Shown: positions 51,425 to 62,783, numbered from the stretch's first letter. The stretch is 64,000 nt of DNA from Castor canadensis (GCF_047511655.1 NC_133397.1:122415308-122479307); one strand, 5' to 3'. A program made the numbers and translations. Notes: a model not told the origin generated them from the letters alone.

Positions 51425-53555
51425 AAAAATAATTTTGAACATCAAACTGGAAATTCTTTTTCTCAAATCCTTCAGAATCATCCCCACAACAGGAAAAATT
51501 TTATAAAATGAAGTTGCTACAACCATAAAATTCAAGAGAAATGAAGCTTCAGAAACAAAGAACAAAACTGAAACACAAAGTTCTGGACTGAATTTTAACT
51601 AAAAAGAAGCAACCAACCAGAAAGGAGCGAGCTTTGTTTCATGGGTTCCCATTAGGAAAAGCACCAGAGGAAGCCAGAACACAATGTAAACCAGTAAGAC
51701 TTTCCATACCTTCCTAGTCACAGGAAGTCTTAAAATATCAGCCCATTTGCCTGTGTGTACAGCAAAGGAAGTTTCTAAAGCACTCGAAATATTGCATGAG
51801 GCAGAGTTAATATGCCTTATCCAATTAAAGTAACAACTATGGATAGTTTTATTTCTAAAAGTCACTTCAAAACGGAGGACATAAAAAAGGCACAGAAAGT
51901 CTTACTAAAACTGAATGAAAGAAGAAAACGATAAGAAATGAAAATTGCACAAGAGAAAGAGAATAAAAGCAAACAAGATCTTTACTAGTGATTGTGTGCT
52001 GAAAAGTTTGTGCTTGTGAAATGATAATTAAAGAATCAGGATGGACACAGTTGAAAGTTAGCAAGAGTACAGCTAGAAGCATAGAGGCCACAGACTCAAG
52101 GTACATGATGGGAAAGAAGAGGGAAACCCCTGGCCAGCCCCCAGCTTGTCTAAGGAGTCCAGCCCAGGACCGAGACCCATGGGGAAAGTGTTCAATTGGC
52201 TCTGCCAACTCCCAGAAAAATGAAATAGAACAATAAATTACTTTTTTTTTAGCAAGTTTTCAGATAGTATGTTACACACAATAAATAAAAGTAATGCATA
52301 GGGAGGGAGGAATGACTGACTGACAACGTGTTTATGGCAGTGAAGCCATTCTGTATGATTCTATAATGCCTGGCCGTGTCACACATTCATCAAAACATAT
52401 AGAATGCATGACACCGAGGGACAACCCTAAGGCTAACCATGGCCTTGAAGGTTTTCAGTCAGGGGAGTAAGATAACATAATGATATTTTCTTCAACATTT
52501 TTACTGGTAAGATTTCAATCCATTTCAAAGAACCATGTTTCTTTTGGCCTTTGAGTTTCTGGTTTTCATAATATTAGTCTTATCTGGTTAAGAAAATACT
52601 AATCCAAAAGCCAGGAAACATGATATTTTTTTGGCTTCTATCACTGATTTTTCAATCTGACTAAATGTTTATGCTTTTAGTTTGAAAAGAAATTTTTCAA
52701 AGGAGCTCCCTGGCGCGAACTCTTCATTCTCAAAATAGCTGCATTTTAAAAGTAAGAACAGAGGAAGACTGATATTTAATGTTAACTTGATAGAGAAGGC
52801 GCCCTTGCTTCTTCCCAGTTAATGTTTGTTGAGATGCACGTGGAGTGGATCTGCCACCAAAACCCTCACTGTCTAGTGGGCCACACCGACAAGCAGGCCT
52901 CCTGTCGCTCAGGTCAGGTTTGCTGCCAAGTAAACTGGCATCATCATGAAATAAGCTTTTGGTTTTCCAAGCTTTGGGGATTTTAGAATTGCAGCTAAGA
53001 TATAAGACTTGTATCCCAGTTTTATACATGCATATTCTTGGACATGTGTCAGAAAGAGGAGGTTGTGAGCACATAGGTTTAGCCAACCTCCACTGCTAGA
53101 GAGCAGGACTGGTGAAGAAACAGAAGTTGGCTCTTGTTTTCTTGAGATAAAAAGATCTCAAGAACATTATTGTCCCAGGGAGACGCAGTGATATTGAGAA
53201 GAAATTATTGCAGATGGTAAAATTTGAGCTTTTTCACTTTATTGTTTTCTTACACATTGTCAGATAAAATTATTGTTGCTACAAAGTTAACAATGAAAAC
53301 TTTACCTGACCTATTCAATTCCCCTACTGTGAGAATTTTTACAAAGTTGCACACACATTAAATAGCAGCATACTTATTTAAGCATTCAGTTATATCTTGT
53401 ATGGCTAGCTATTGTTCCAGGCTTTTAATTCTTTCTTACATTGTTTTGTTAGTCTCTTTCTGATTACAGCTATATTTTACCTTAGCTCACCATACAGAGT
53501 GGTCATCTCACCGCTGTGCCTGAAAACTTTTAAGAGTAGTCCATTGGAAAAAAAT
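51425..53555. other. SINE-free unique sequence, 2.1 kb
   Basis: I recognise no SINE, L1 or LTR. Frames such as 51865-51599 (minus) and 52208-51867 (minus) show no family resemblance. The longest stretch in the intergenic part without a recognised repeat. Confidence 0.4.
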
Positions 53556-53558
53556 TAT

Positions 53559-53853
53559 ATCCATCTGTCTATCTATCCATCCATCCATCCATCTAGCTGG
53601 CTGTGAATCCATTTATCTATGTATCTATCTATTCATTATCTATCATCTGTTTATCTAATCTATCCCCATCCATGCATCTATCTATCCATCCATCCATTCA
53701 TCCATCATCTCTCCATCCATCCACCTTTCTGTCATCTATCTTTCTATCTATCCATCAATGCATCTAGCTAGCTAGCTGTGCATCCACCTATGCATCTAAC
53801 CATCCATCCATCCACCTTTCTATCATCTATCTACCTATCTATTTATCTATCTA
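53559..53853. repeat. ATCC/ATCT tetranucleotide microsatellite with higher-order repeats
   Basis: About 295 bases of ATCC, ATCT and related units. The same stretch (C-C-A-T-C-C-A-T-C-C-A-C-C-T-T-T-C-T) occurs at 53713 and 53804, a 91-base spacing. A TAGC-rich piece ending in G-C-T-G-T-G also recurs. Confidence 0.93.
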
Positions 53854-53855
53854 AT

Positions 53856-54309
53856 ACAAAGAAATTGAAAGTTAAAATGTAAGCCAGTAGGCCAGGGAAA
53901 GGTGAGACAGCAATTCACACATAAGCCCAGGTAGAAATATGCACACAGACACTTCGTGAAGATTGCAGACTTGGTGGAAACAGGCAGAAGGTAAGCAGGA
54001 CAAATGCCAGAGCTCAGGACAGTCTTCATGAAGCATATTCCCCAGGTCAGCCAAGAGCTCACATTGAAAATGCCCCTTGGAAGTGAAGTGTCTGTTAAGC
54101 AGATCTAAGAAACCCTCTAACATGTGCCTAGAGTATCTTAACATTTAAATATATGTTTATAAACAGCCACTTTTAAATATTGTTTGGCTTAACATTTTTA
54201 TTGTCTTTCTGCCATCTTACCTGCATATATTATCTCTGCAATTTTTCAAGGTGAGCCTTACCAAACAAATGCAAATTCAGTACCTGCTTAAGTTATATAT
54301 TATCCAATC
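53856..54309. other. Unique sequence, nothing recognised
   Basis: No repeat or gene recognised. Confidence 0.4.
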
Positions 54310-54322
54310 AAAAGTATTTACT

Positions 54323-54467
54323 ACCAGGCATGGTAGTGCATACTTGTAATCCCAGCACTTGGGAGATTGAGGCAGGAGGATCTTGAGTTGACACCAGCCT
54401 GGGCTACATAGTGAATTCCAAACCATCCTGTGGTACATAAGATAGGCTGTGTCTCAAAAAACAAACA
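54323..54467 (+). mobile_element. B1-like SINE with target-site duplication and an internal insert
   Basis: Sense 7SL monomer with an extra segment near 54417-54450. AAAAGTATTTACT flanks it at 54310-54322 and 54468-54480. Confidence 0.9.
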
Positions 54468-54484
54468 AAAAGTATTTACTGGGA

Positions 54485-55180
54485 ATCTCTTTGCTACCTA
54501 GCCAGCACATGACAGAAATCTCAAAGTAGTCACTACAAAATAAAACCAGGGAAATCTGAACAAATTCAGTTTTACTACAAAGTCTTATCATTTTCTTGGG
54601 TGTAAATGTTTTTAAAATTCTAAAATATCTATAAAATAATTTAATAGTTCTACCTTGAAAACATTAAGGGCCTTAGGGCATTACTTAGTTTCCATAGTAC
54701 AATCTATTTACAAATATGTACAAAATACAAACATCAGTTATTCATTTTTCCTAGCTGAGACAAAATTAGGGCACCAAATACTATAACTTTTACAATGTTC
54801 GTTGGAATTACATTATGACTGGAAAGCCAGAGGCACTCAGTTACACAGGAAAAATAAAAAGACTGTTTCTTGTTCTTTCACTCAAACTGTGATAAAAGGG
54901 GCAGAAAGAGGCATTGACGGTGCCTTCCCCATTTCCGTCTCAAACACCCTGTAAGACAGCGGAGCTTAATTTTCCCAAAGTCTCTCTATTGATTACCTTC
55001 TCTAGTAATGCCTTAGTTGGGTATTTATTTCAGTGACAATGTTTAAGAAGTCTGTTCACCCAGAATTTAACTTTCCAGAGTTAATGTTCACATGAACCAC
55101 TGGTTGTAGGTATATGGAGGAAAAGGAGGAATTCACTTCCTGCTTTGAGCAAAGATGAGATTGTACTCCCTAAAACAGCC
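54485..55180. other. AT-rich unique sequence, nothing recognised
   Basis: No repeat or gene recognised. Confidence 0.4.
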
Positions 55181-55187
55181 TATTTTG

Positions 55188-55266
55188 GTCAGTACTGGGG
55201 TTTGAACTCAGGGCCTCAGCCTTGCTAGGCAGGTGCTCTTCCACTTGAACCACTCCGCCAGCCCTA
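55188..55266 (-). mobile_element. tRNA-like (ID-like) SINE
   Basis: Full antisense monomer with G-G-G-G-T-T-T-G-A-A-C-T-C-A-G-G-G and A-C-C-A-C-T-C-C-G-C-C-A-G. The A tail is nearly absent. Confidence 0.9.
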
Positions 55267-55730
55267 TAACCTATATTTGAAGACCATTACTCCTTACAAG
55301 GTAAGTTTGAAAGACTACTAACTGGGGCTCAGGGAAGTGAAGACTTATCCCCATAACCCTGTTCATAGGGCTTATTAACAACTACACTCCAGACTCCTAG
55401 TTCCCTACACAGTGTGCTTTCACATCTTAATACTTTACGGTAGTAGGATGACATTCACCTATTGATTTATTCCTTGAGCATGGAGCACCCATTCCACGTC
55501 AGACACGGGCACAGGACATCAGCCATGAGCAAACGAGACAGTAACAACACAGAGTCTATTCCCTTACAGACTACATTTGTATGGAGAAGATGGAAAAAAA
55601 AGACAAAGAAACATCAAAATATAAGTCAGATGGTGGTGAGTCCAATGAAGAAAAATAAAGCGTGCAAGGAGTCAGGCATAATACAGGGGAAGTACACATT
55701 TAAATTGGTTGGTCAGAAAAACCCCATTGA

Positions 55731-55822
55731 GGGCTAGGGATAGGGCTCAAGTGGTAGAGCACCTCTCTCGCAAGCACAGGGCCCTGAGTTCAAAGCCCAG
55801 TACCACAAAACAAAACAAAAAG
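55731..55822 (+). mobile_element. tRNA-like (ID-like) SINE inside L2
   Basis: Sense monomer with an AAAAC-type tail. Confidence 0.88.
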
Positions 55823-56220
55823 CAGTAAAGAAAATCCCTCATTGAAAAAGTGGCATTTGAACAGTGATTCAAAGAAGAGCCTGGACAAGTTGGTGTCCAT
55901 GAGAAGGACATTCTAGGAAGGGAAACCAGTGTGAAGGCCTCGATAGGAGAGTGTGTCTACCACGTTCATGGAAAAGCAGAGAGGACAGCAAGACTAGAGC
56001 AGAGTGAACAAGGTGAACAGTGCTAGAAGATTGGGCCAGATTGTGCAGGGCCTGTCTGGATTCTACACCAAGTGAGATAAGACAGCCCTGGAGAATTCTG
56101 GGTAGAAAAGTGACTGGATCTCACATCATAAACGAACCGTACTGGTGCTACTGGAAAATAGCTTGCAAGTGCCATGGTGGGGGCAAGAAGACCAGTTAGG
56201 AGTTTCTAAGAATCAATACG

Positions 56221-56327
56221 AGCTGGGGGAGTGACTCACTCAAGTGGTAGAGCACCTGCCTTAGCAAGCACGGGGCTCTGATTGAAACCTCAGTACTACC
56301 AAAAACAAAACAAAACAAAAAAAAAAG
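56221..56327 (+). mobile_element. tRNA-like (ID-like) SINE inside L2
   Basis: Sense monomer with a four-base duplication (A-C-T-C-A-C-T-C-A) and an AAAAC-type tail. Confidence 0.88.
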
Positions 56328-57130
56328 CAGGGAGGTCGGTGTAACAGAGCATAAGGGTTGAACTCCAACAGGTATTTGAAGGTTGAGCCAACATGATTTC
56401 TTGATGGTTTAGATATGACAGTGAGTAAAGAAGAGGAGTCAAGGATGGCTCTGAAGTTTTTAATCGAACACGGAAATGATGGCATCTATTGAAATGGAGA
56501 ACACTGTGGAAGCCACAGGTTTGTAGGAAGGCCAATGAGCTCCACTTGTGGCATACTGAGTTTGAGAAGGCAGGTAGGACTTCAAGTGGAGATGAAACAG
56601 GCCATAGATGCACAATTCTGGATGTCAGGGAGAGGTCTGAACTTGACATAGACTCCACATCCATGAAAGTGAAGATCCAGACCAGGATGAGGTCACCAGG
56701 CAAGTGACTGTGGACAGAGCAGAGGCCAGAAGCTAGAGCCCTCCAGCACTCTAGTGTTTGGAGATGAGGAAAATGAGAAAGAGCAGACAGAGGGAGGCAA
56801 GGCTACTTCACGATACTGAGCACTGTGCTCAGATGCTGCTGAGAACCAGCCACTGCATCTGTCACTGTGAGTGTCACTGCTGACCTTGTCAAGTGTGGTA
56901 TCGGTGGAGCTGCCTGACAGGAGTGGGTTCAGGATGAATGGTGGGGAGAAAAATGGGAGATTGCATGTACTCAGTGTTTATGTGTTTGCCATGACATCTC
57001 TGTATGGCTATTAAATATAAGAAAGTTTTAAAATTATAATAGTAACTTTTAATTGAATACCTCTTACATTATAGGCCTCATATACATTACAAGACCACAG
57101 ATAGGCACTTCATACAATAAAAAATTATTC

Positions 57131-57246
57131 AGCCAGGCCCAGTGATGCACCACTGTAATCCCAGCACTCAGGAGGCTAAGGCAGGAGAATGGCAAATTTG
57201 AGGCCAGCCTGGGGAACCTAGGGAGACCTCATCTCAAAATAAAAAA
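57131..57246 (+). mobile_element. B1-like SINE
   Basis: Sense 7SL monomer (C-C-C-A-G-C-A-C-T-C-A-G-G-A-G-G-C-T), directly followed by a tRNA-like monomer. Confidence 0.87.
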
Positions 57247-57310
57247 TGGAGGTAGCTCAGTGGTGGAGTATTTGCCTAGCACACACAGGCCCTGGGTTCA
57301 ATCTCCAGTG

Positions 57311-57349
<39 letters not shown>
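57247..57349 (+). mobile_element. tRNA-like (ID-like) SINE with a CA-repeat tail
   Basis: Sense monomer of the older ID type. Its tail is a CA repeat of about 38 bases (57311-57349). Confidence 0.9.
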
Positions 57350-57351
<2 letters not shown>

Positions 57352-57515
57352 TTCATTCCAATAAAATGCAGTTTACAGACGAGGAAGTTGAAGTTCAAAG
57401 AGGTTAATAGTTTTCCCCAAAGGCCACAGGTATAGTAAAGGTTGGAGCTAAAAGTTGAATTTGGGTCTGCTTGACTTCTCACCTTCACCTTAGCCACTGT
57501 GTTATGTTGCCTGTA

Positions 57516-58325
57516 CAATATAACAATGAATGGTCACATCAGAGTGATTCTCTCCTGAGGTTAAATGCTAAATTGGAAGAGAGAGCGCAGCAAGGCTAAC
57601 AAAGATCCCCCCTCATTGTTGGTGGAGGTCTTCTTAATCCTGGGCAGCAAGATAGAACTCAACAGGGTTGTTCGTCTCAGCGGTCAGCCCACTCATAGCA
57701 GGTCACCATCCATGAAGCCCTTTTCAGTATAAAATGATTTGATGAAACAATTTTAGCAAAGATGCCAAACTCAGATAACAACGTGTATTAGAAAGAAACT
57801 CAGAACCATGAGCGTTTATGAAATAGAAGAACCTGGGTCTGTCTATAAGTTCAGTAAATCAAATACAGGGAAAGAGACTACATTGTTTACTTGCCTGGTC
57901 TGTTTGCATGAAAAGCTGTCTATTTGCCCCTCAGCAGATGAGGGTTTGTGAACTGGGCAGGCCCATTCTCTTCTATACCTTTCATTTCACTTTGACTGGT
58001 ATTTTAATTTGTTTGACTGATATTTTATTTTACCTTCAACTTTCATATATTCATACTGTGATCTTCATATTTTTATATGTGGCATGATGGGGAAAAAGCA
58101 CTGCAGTTTAATATGACAATTACATATTGAAACACAAAAACCAGAAAAGCTAATGTAATCGCTTTGGAATGGTCCAAATTGGGTAATATGTCTAAAATTA
58201 TTCCAGTGGTTCTAAAGAGTTAACACATGAGCTGGTGCTACTAAGTAGCAAAATCAGGGTATGTCATAGCTATAATAGGACCTACTGACTCTGTGCTGGC
58301 CTTAGAGCTTTGTGGAAATAGACTA
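57516..58325. other. Unique sequence, nothing recognised
   Basis: AT-rich toward the right. No gene or repeat recognised. Confidence 0.4.
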
Positions 58326-58329
58326 AAAG

Positions 58330-58412
58330 ACTGGGGGAGTGGCTCAGGTGGTAGAGCACTTGCCTGGCAAGAATGAGGCCCTGAGTTCAAACCTCAGTAC
58401 TGCCCAAAAAAG
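58330..58412 (+). mobile_element. tRNA-like (ID-like) SINE
   Basis: Sense monomer. AAAAGACT is found just left of it and at the end of its tail, a likely target-site duplication. Confidence 0.9.
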
Positions 58413-58460
58413 ACTCAGAATAAAAATATGCACACTTCTGTGATATTTCCCATTCTTTTT

Positions 58461-58489
58461 TTTTCCTCTTATTATTCATATGTGCATAC
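58461..58489 (-). mobile_element. 29-bp retrotransposon 3'-end insertion (probably L1)
   Basis: Only T-rich tail plus T-T-A-T-T-C-A-T-A-T-G-T-G-C-A-T-A-C. A perfect 15-base duplication (TTTCCCATTCTTTTT) flanks it at 58446-58460 and 58490-58504. Confidence 0.88.
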
Positions 58490-58504
58490 TTTCCCATTCT
58501 TTTT

Positions 58505-58702
58505 AAAGGTATACATGTACAAGGAAAAAAATTCAACCACTACAGTAATGTCAGCTGTGAAAGGGATCCTTGAATCATGGGCCCTCAATTCTTTTTCTCA
58601 AAGGTAACCAGAATTTTTAGTTTCTTATATATCCTGTATATCTCGTTATTTTTTGAATTTTGATTTTATATCAATATGTCTATTCATATTTATTACCCCT
58701 TT
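58505..58702 (-). mobile_element. Possible old L1 3' scrap
   Basis: AT-rich with T-C-T-C-A-A-A-G-G-T-A-A-C-C-A near 58597, as in antisense L1M5-like sequence. Weak. Confidence 0.3.
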
Positions 58703-58704
58703 TC

Positions 58705-58778
58705 TTTTTGGCAGAACTGGGGTTTGAACTCAGGGCCTTGTACTCTAGGCAGATGCTCTACCACTTGAGCCACTCCCT
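58705..58778 (-). mobile_element. tRNA-like (ID-like) SINE
   Basis: Antisense monomer with a four-to-six-base deletion in the middle. Confidence 0.87.
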
Positions 58779-59149
58779 AGCAAGTACCGTAACTTTGAGT
58801 AAAAATAATTGGTTCTCACCTGATGGTTTTTCTTGACTCTTTCACATTTTATTAATTTTGTTATGGTAAATAGACTTGATTCTGAAAATAAATAGCATTA
58901 AGTTTTTCTGTAAGAATATGCAAGTAATTAATTTTTAAATTATGTAAAAAAATCCACCTGAACAACTTACCAAGGTAAGGTGCCTAACATGATCAGAGAT
59001 CAGTATTTAAGAACAGTATTTGCCCAGACAAAACTCATTTGCTGTTTTTTGGGTTTTTGTCTTTTTTTTTTTTTAAACCCAGACAAAAGTCTTTAAATGT
59101 TTACTATTTAATCTCTTTCTTCCTCTCATTTGTTCTCAATTTTTCTGTT

Positions 59150-59230
59150 TGTTTGTTTGTTTTCCAGTGCTGGGGATTGAACCCAGAGCTGCCAGGCAAG
59201 TGCTTTCTGACTGAAGCACACCCTAGTCCT
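59150..59230 (-). mobile_element. tRNA-like (ID-like) SINE, older subtype
   Basis: TTTG tail, then G-C-T-G-G-G-G-A-T-T-G-A-A-C-C-C-A-G and C-T-G-A-A-G-C-A-C-A-C-C-C. Diverged. Confidence 0.72.
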
Positions 59231-59231
59231 G

Positions 59232-60460
59232 AAAAGTTCTGCTCACTGCATTTTGTGGGAAACCAAAGCATAGCGAGAAGCTGGCACTGATGAATTTAAC
59301 GCTGGGCCTTTGCTGCAGACTGATTTCCAGTTATATCTAATGGAAGTTATACCGTTATGGAAGAGTGATTCTTCTTTCTTTCTTCCTTAGTGTAGTTTCT
59401 AAATAGTTTATGAATCCAGGCAAAACTGAAATATACTAGTGAAGGGACAGATAAATGAAGTTTCAACCTGACTCGCAGAGATACAGCTCAGAGTTTCCCC
59501 ATTTCATTTCTGAGTTGAATGATAAATGAATTACCTCAACTAACCCGAATGCCCATCTATGCATATCTGGCCAGGAATTTTGTCATATTCCTTGTCAGAT
59601 GAAGGACCTCCTTTCTGGCTAATGGACAGTAGACTTCAAAAACAACATTTCTTTTTTTCTGACCTAAGAGTTTTGGAAGTGTTTGGAAACTGTGAAATTC
59701 AACCTGATAGAACAGGGATTGGAGAGGACAAGAATCATAGAAAACAAGTACTTGTCATATTTATATTGCCAATTTTATAATTTAATGTGAGAAAAGACAA
59801 AAATGCAATGATTCGAGTAGCATTACACGTAAGCACAGCTGAGGTTATTTCAGGAAAACGTGTGCAAAGCCCTCTGACACAGGACTTCCTTTTACCCCAT
59901 TGGCCCCCCCTCCCCCTTCCTAAAACAAAATTCCCACTGACCTCACTTGTTTCTGAAGTGACTGTTTGTTTTTTAAAAAAATAAAATGTTTTTTTCATTT
60001 AAAGTGTTTTGCTGTTTAGTACATAATAAAAACTCAACCATCAATGCACATGAAATACACAATAAATTCAAGAACAACAAACTTTCAAAATATACTTGTA
60101 GGTTATTTGGGGTCAGGAGACAAAACAGTAGAGTAATTGAATTTTTCCCTTTTCACCTGATTATTTTTGGTCATGAAAAGACATAAGCAGAGCTTGGCTG
60201 GACACCAATCATTCATTCTCTATGCTACACTTACAAATTCACTCTGTACACAGTGCACTACAATTTCTGCAAAGAAATTCAAATTGACCTCAGAAATAAT
60301 GCTATTACTGGTAGCATTTTATTGGGGAAAAGTAATTCTGGAATTCTGTGAAAAAAGAGCCACAGAAAAATGGAATCAAACAGCCTGTCAGACACATAGG
60401 ATGCTCAATTTTAAAAAATAATTGTGGATCAAGCAAACATAAAACAAGAATATGAAGTTA
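59232..60460. other. SINE-free unique sequence, 1.2 kb
   Basis: AT-rich. A GC-richer pocket at about 59860-59950 contains C runs. No repeat or gene recognised. Confidence 0.4.
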
Positions 60461-60465
60461 TATAA

Positions 60466-60672
60466 GCTCAAGTGTCGTGACACATAATCTCAGCTACATG
60501 GGAGGCTGTAGGTAGGAGGATCAAGGTCTGAGGCTGGCTGGCCTGGGGAAAAATGCAAGATCTTACATGAAAAATAACTGAAGCAAAGAAAGGCTGGAGG
60601 CATGGCTCAAGTGATAGAGCACCTGCCTAGCAAGCACAAGGCCCTGAGTTCAAACCCTAGTACCACCAAATA
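60466..60672 (+). mobile_element. Composite SINE (7SL + tRNA-like)
   Basis: A diverged 7SL part, an A-T-A-A-C-T-G-A-A-G-C-A-A-A-G linker, then a nearly consensus tRNA-like part. Confidence 0.88.
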
Positions 60673-60674
60673 CA

Positions 60675-62475
60675 TATTTTTTGTATATATATGATTTTAC
60701 TTAGGATCAATAAAAGAGGGGAAAAACATGTGATTCTACCTGAATTATAGCATCTACTTCTTTTTGCTTCTGTCGATCAAATGTCACACTTAATAACTGG
60801 CTTCTGCTTTGCCCTAAGCCAGAGGTGTGCAGTGTTGGGGAGGGGCTGTCCAGCACCCACCATTCCTTTCTTTCACAGAACATAAGCTCAGTGCTCTTCA
60901 CTGCCAAAGGAAACCAAACAGCAGATTTGTGAGGGTTTTCCCTTACCTTATTCCTACAGCCAGTGTCAACTTTAATCCTTATCCCTTCAGAGAGGACAGC
61001 ATTTCCATTTATTTCAAAGCACTGTACAGATGTCTATGAGAATGGGACCAAAATACAAAAGAGATTAGTCACGCTGGGAAATGCCATTGGAACACTGCAA
61101 AAACACCGAGCCAACGGCCAGCATAGACCAAGCTGAGCGTCTATCAGTGCTCAGGAAATTGGAGGGAGCTCGGTACTAGAACAGGTGGGAATGAGGCTGC
61201 AGCGTTTGACGAGGGAAAAAGGGATTTCTATGGAAAATAAATTAAGGCCCTGCCAAAGGAAATAAAAATTAGGATATACAAATACATTTGCTTCACAACA
61301 CAAACAAGCAAGCAAATGGGAAGGACTCCCTCAAACCTAACTAGAAAATAGTATAAATAGTATAATTGTATAAACTCTACTGTGTGCTCTAGTCCTGTAA
61401 AGAGAGAGAATAACTAGATGCTGTACCTACTATGGCAAAGACAACTGTCCCAAGAAAAGGAGGAAAAACTCAAAATAATTACATCAGCACATGGACTCTG
61501 GAAATTGTCTTGTACGGTAATAAGGTCAAATGGTCATTCCTGTTTCACATTTCGAGTACACGTTGTCTTTTGGACAATAACAGTGGGAAACAATAGTTTG
61601 GCAGGGATTCAATGCACACTAAGAAGTGCCCAGCCCTTCAAGGTTGAAATGAGTCAGCCTCTGATGGCAAAGATTCCAGTGACGACAAGAAAGGCAGAGA
61701 CGTGTCTGGGGAGTGGTGGCCCTAGAGCGAGAGGCAGGAAGCACACACATCCCTGACTTCGGTCTTTCACCTCTTTTGGATTTCTTGACTATTTCATGTT
61801 TAAATTTACACAGACAGCATCTATGCTCCTGTCTGACTAGCCTGGCTTTTTGGGGGTTGATTTTTGTCAGTTTGCAGAGCAAAAGAAAATGTCAGCGGTT
61901 ACACTTGGACTGTTAGCCAGGACAGACCATCGTCCCCACTACCCAAACTTCTCCAACAGCCCCGAGCAGTCAGGACAGCTCCTCATCAACTTTTGCAACT
62001 TACAGGAAATCTTTCCTCTATCCACAGACCTCGTGGCTCCTTTGAACACCATGAGAGAGGTCCACCCAGAACTGAGTCCTTCCTAAACATGGTCTACCTT
62101 CCATATTCTCCAACAGCATACTGGGACTCCCAGCTCATGGTGCCATCAAAACAGTCTGTGTCCACGTAGGAATATTTGTGCAAGTCGTTCCCAATGACAT
62201 CTCTAATCTCTAATTTTTTGTCACTCAGTTAAGGAAAGTTCACAGTAAAACCATTCTGAACTAAGGCAGAGGATGCAAAGGGGTGGTTAACAGTGGAACA
62301 AGCTTGAGGATAAAGTGAGGAGGGGGAGAATCTGGGAGGAAAAGTGGCAATGGAGTGACAACAGAGGAAGAGGCAAGACATGACAGAAGACTGGCCTCTC
62401 CTCCAGTGCCAGAGGATTTCAGAGATGAGTGCTGCAGGTCTCACTTGCCCAGCACTTCTGTTTCACTCTTCATCA
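60675..62475. other. SINE-free unique sequence, 1.8 kb
   Basis: No repeat recognised. Frames of up to 112 codons (61418-61756) show no family resemblance. Moderate GC from 61580 to 62110. Confidence 0.4.
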
Positions 62476-62487
62476 AAAAATGATCAG

Positions 62488-62783
62488 AGGGCTAGCGGAA
62501 TGACTCAAGTGGTAGCATATCCGCCTAGCAAGCATGAAGCCCTGAGTTCAAACCCCAGTACCACCAAAAAAAGAAGAAAAAAAAAAAAAGATATGGGGCT
62601 ACATTTGCCAGGTGCCAGTGGCTCACACCTGTAATCCTAGCTACTCAGGAGACAGATCAGGAGGATCACAGTTCAAAGCCAGCCCTGGACAAATCAGGAC
62701 AAATCATTCTCGATACCCTATCTTGAAAAAACCCATCACAAAAAAGGGATGGTGTAGGCCCTGAGTTCAAACCCCATTACCGC
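62488..62783 (+). mobile_element. Compound SINE unit (tRNA-like + 7SL + tRNA-like) with one target-site duplication
   Basis: A tRNA-like monomer with A tail (to about 62590), a 17-base bridge, then a young 7SL + shortened tRNA-like dimer. AAAAATGATCAG occurs only at the two outer edges (62476-62487 and 62784-62795). Confidence 0.85.

Larger units (their letters stand above)
55460..56975 (-). mobile_element. Long antisense L2 copy split by two SINEs
   Basis: About 1.3 kb of L2 after removing the SINEs at 55731-55822 and 56221-56327. Landmarks in order: G-A-G-C-A-C-C-C-A-T-T-C-C near 55482, A-A-A-T-A-T-A-A-G-T-C-A-G-A-T-G-G-T-G near 55617, T-T-G-T-G-C-A-G-G-G-C-C-T-G near 56040, G-A-C-C-A-G-T-T-A-G-G-A-G near 56189, G-G-A-G-T-C-A-A-G-G-A-T-G-G near 56434, G-A-T-G-C-T-G-C-T-G-A-G-A-A near 56832, and G-G-A-G-T-G-G-G-T-T-C-A-G-G near 56920. 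Frames inside it are not genes. Confidence 0.75.
57045..57515 (-). mobile_element. MIR remnant split by SINEs
   Basis: Left piece to about 57130. Right piece from 57360: C-A-G-T-T-T-A-C-A-G-A-C-G-A-G-G-A-A-G near 57369, then A-G-A-G-G-T-T-A-A-T-A-G. The insert at 57131-57349 separates them. Confidence 0.6.

Noticed and set aside
51599-52208. Two adjacent minus-strand frames of 88 and 113 codons with hydrophobic stretches
   Set aside because: Composition is that of AT-rich non-coding DNA. No motif, splice context or family match could be seen.
53559-53853. CRISPR-like array
   Set aside because: The periodicity is a tetranucleotide microsatellite with no distinct repeats and spacers, and the genome is mammalian.
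55462-55737. 91-codon frame and the frames near 56296-56703
   Set aside because: They lie in an antisense L2 remnant and show no protein-family resemblance.
61418-61756. 112-codon plus-strand frame
   Set aside because: No recognisable domain, no promoter or splice signal to support it, and similar chance frames occur throughout the window.
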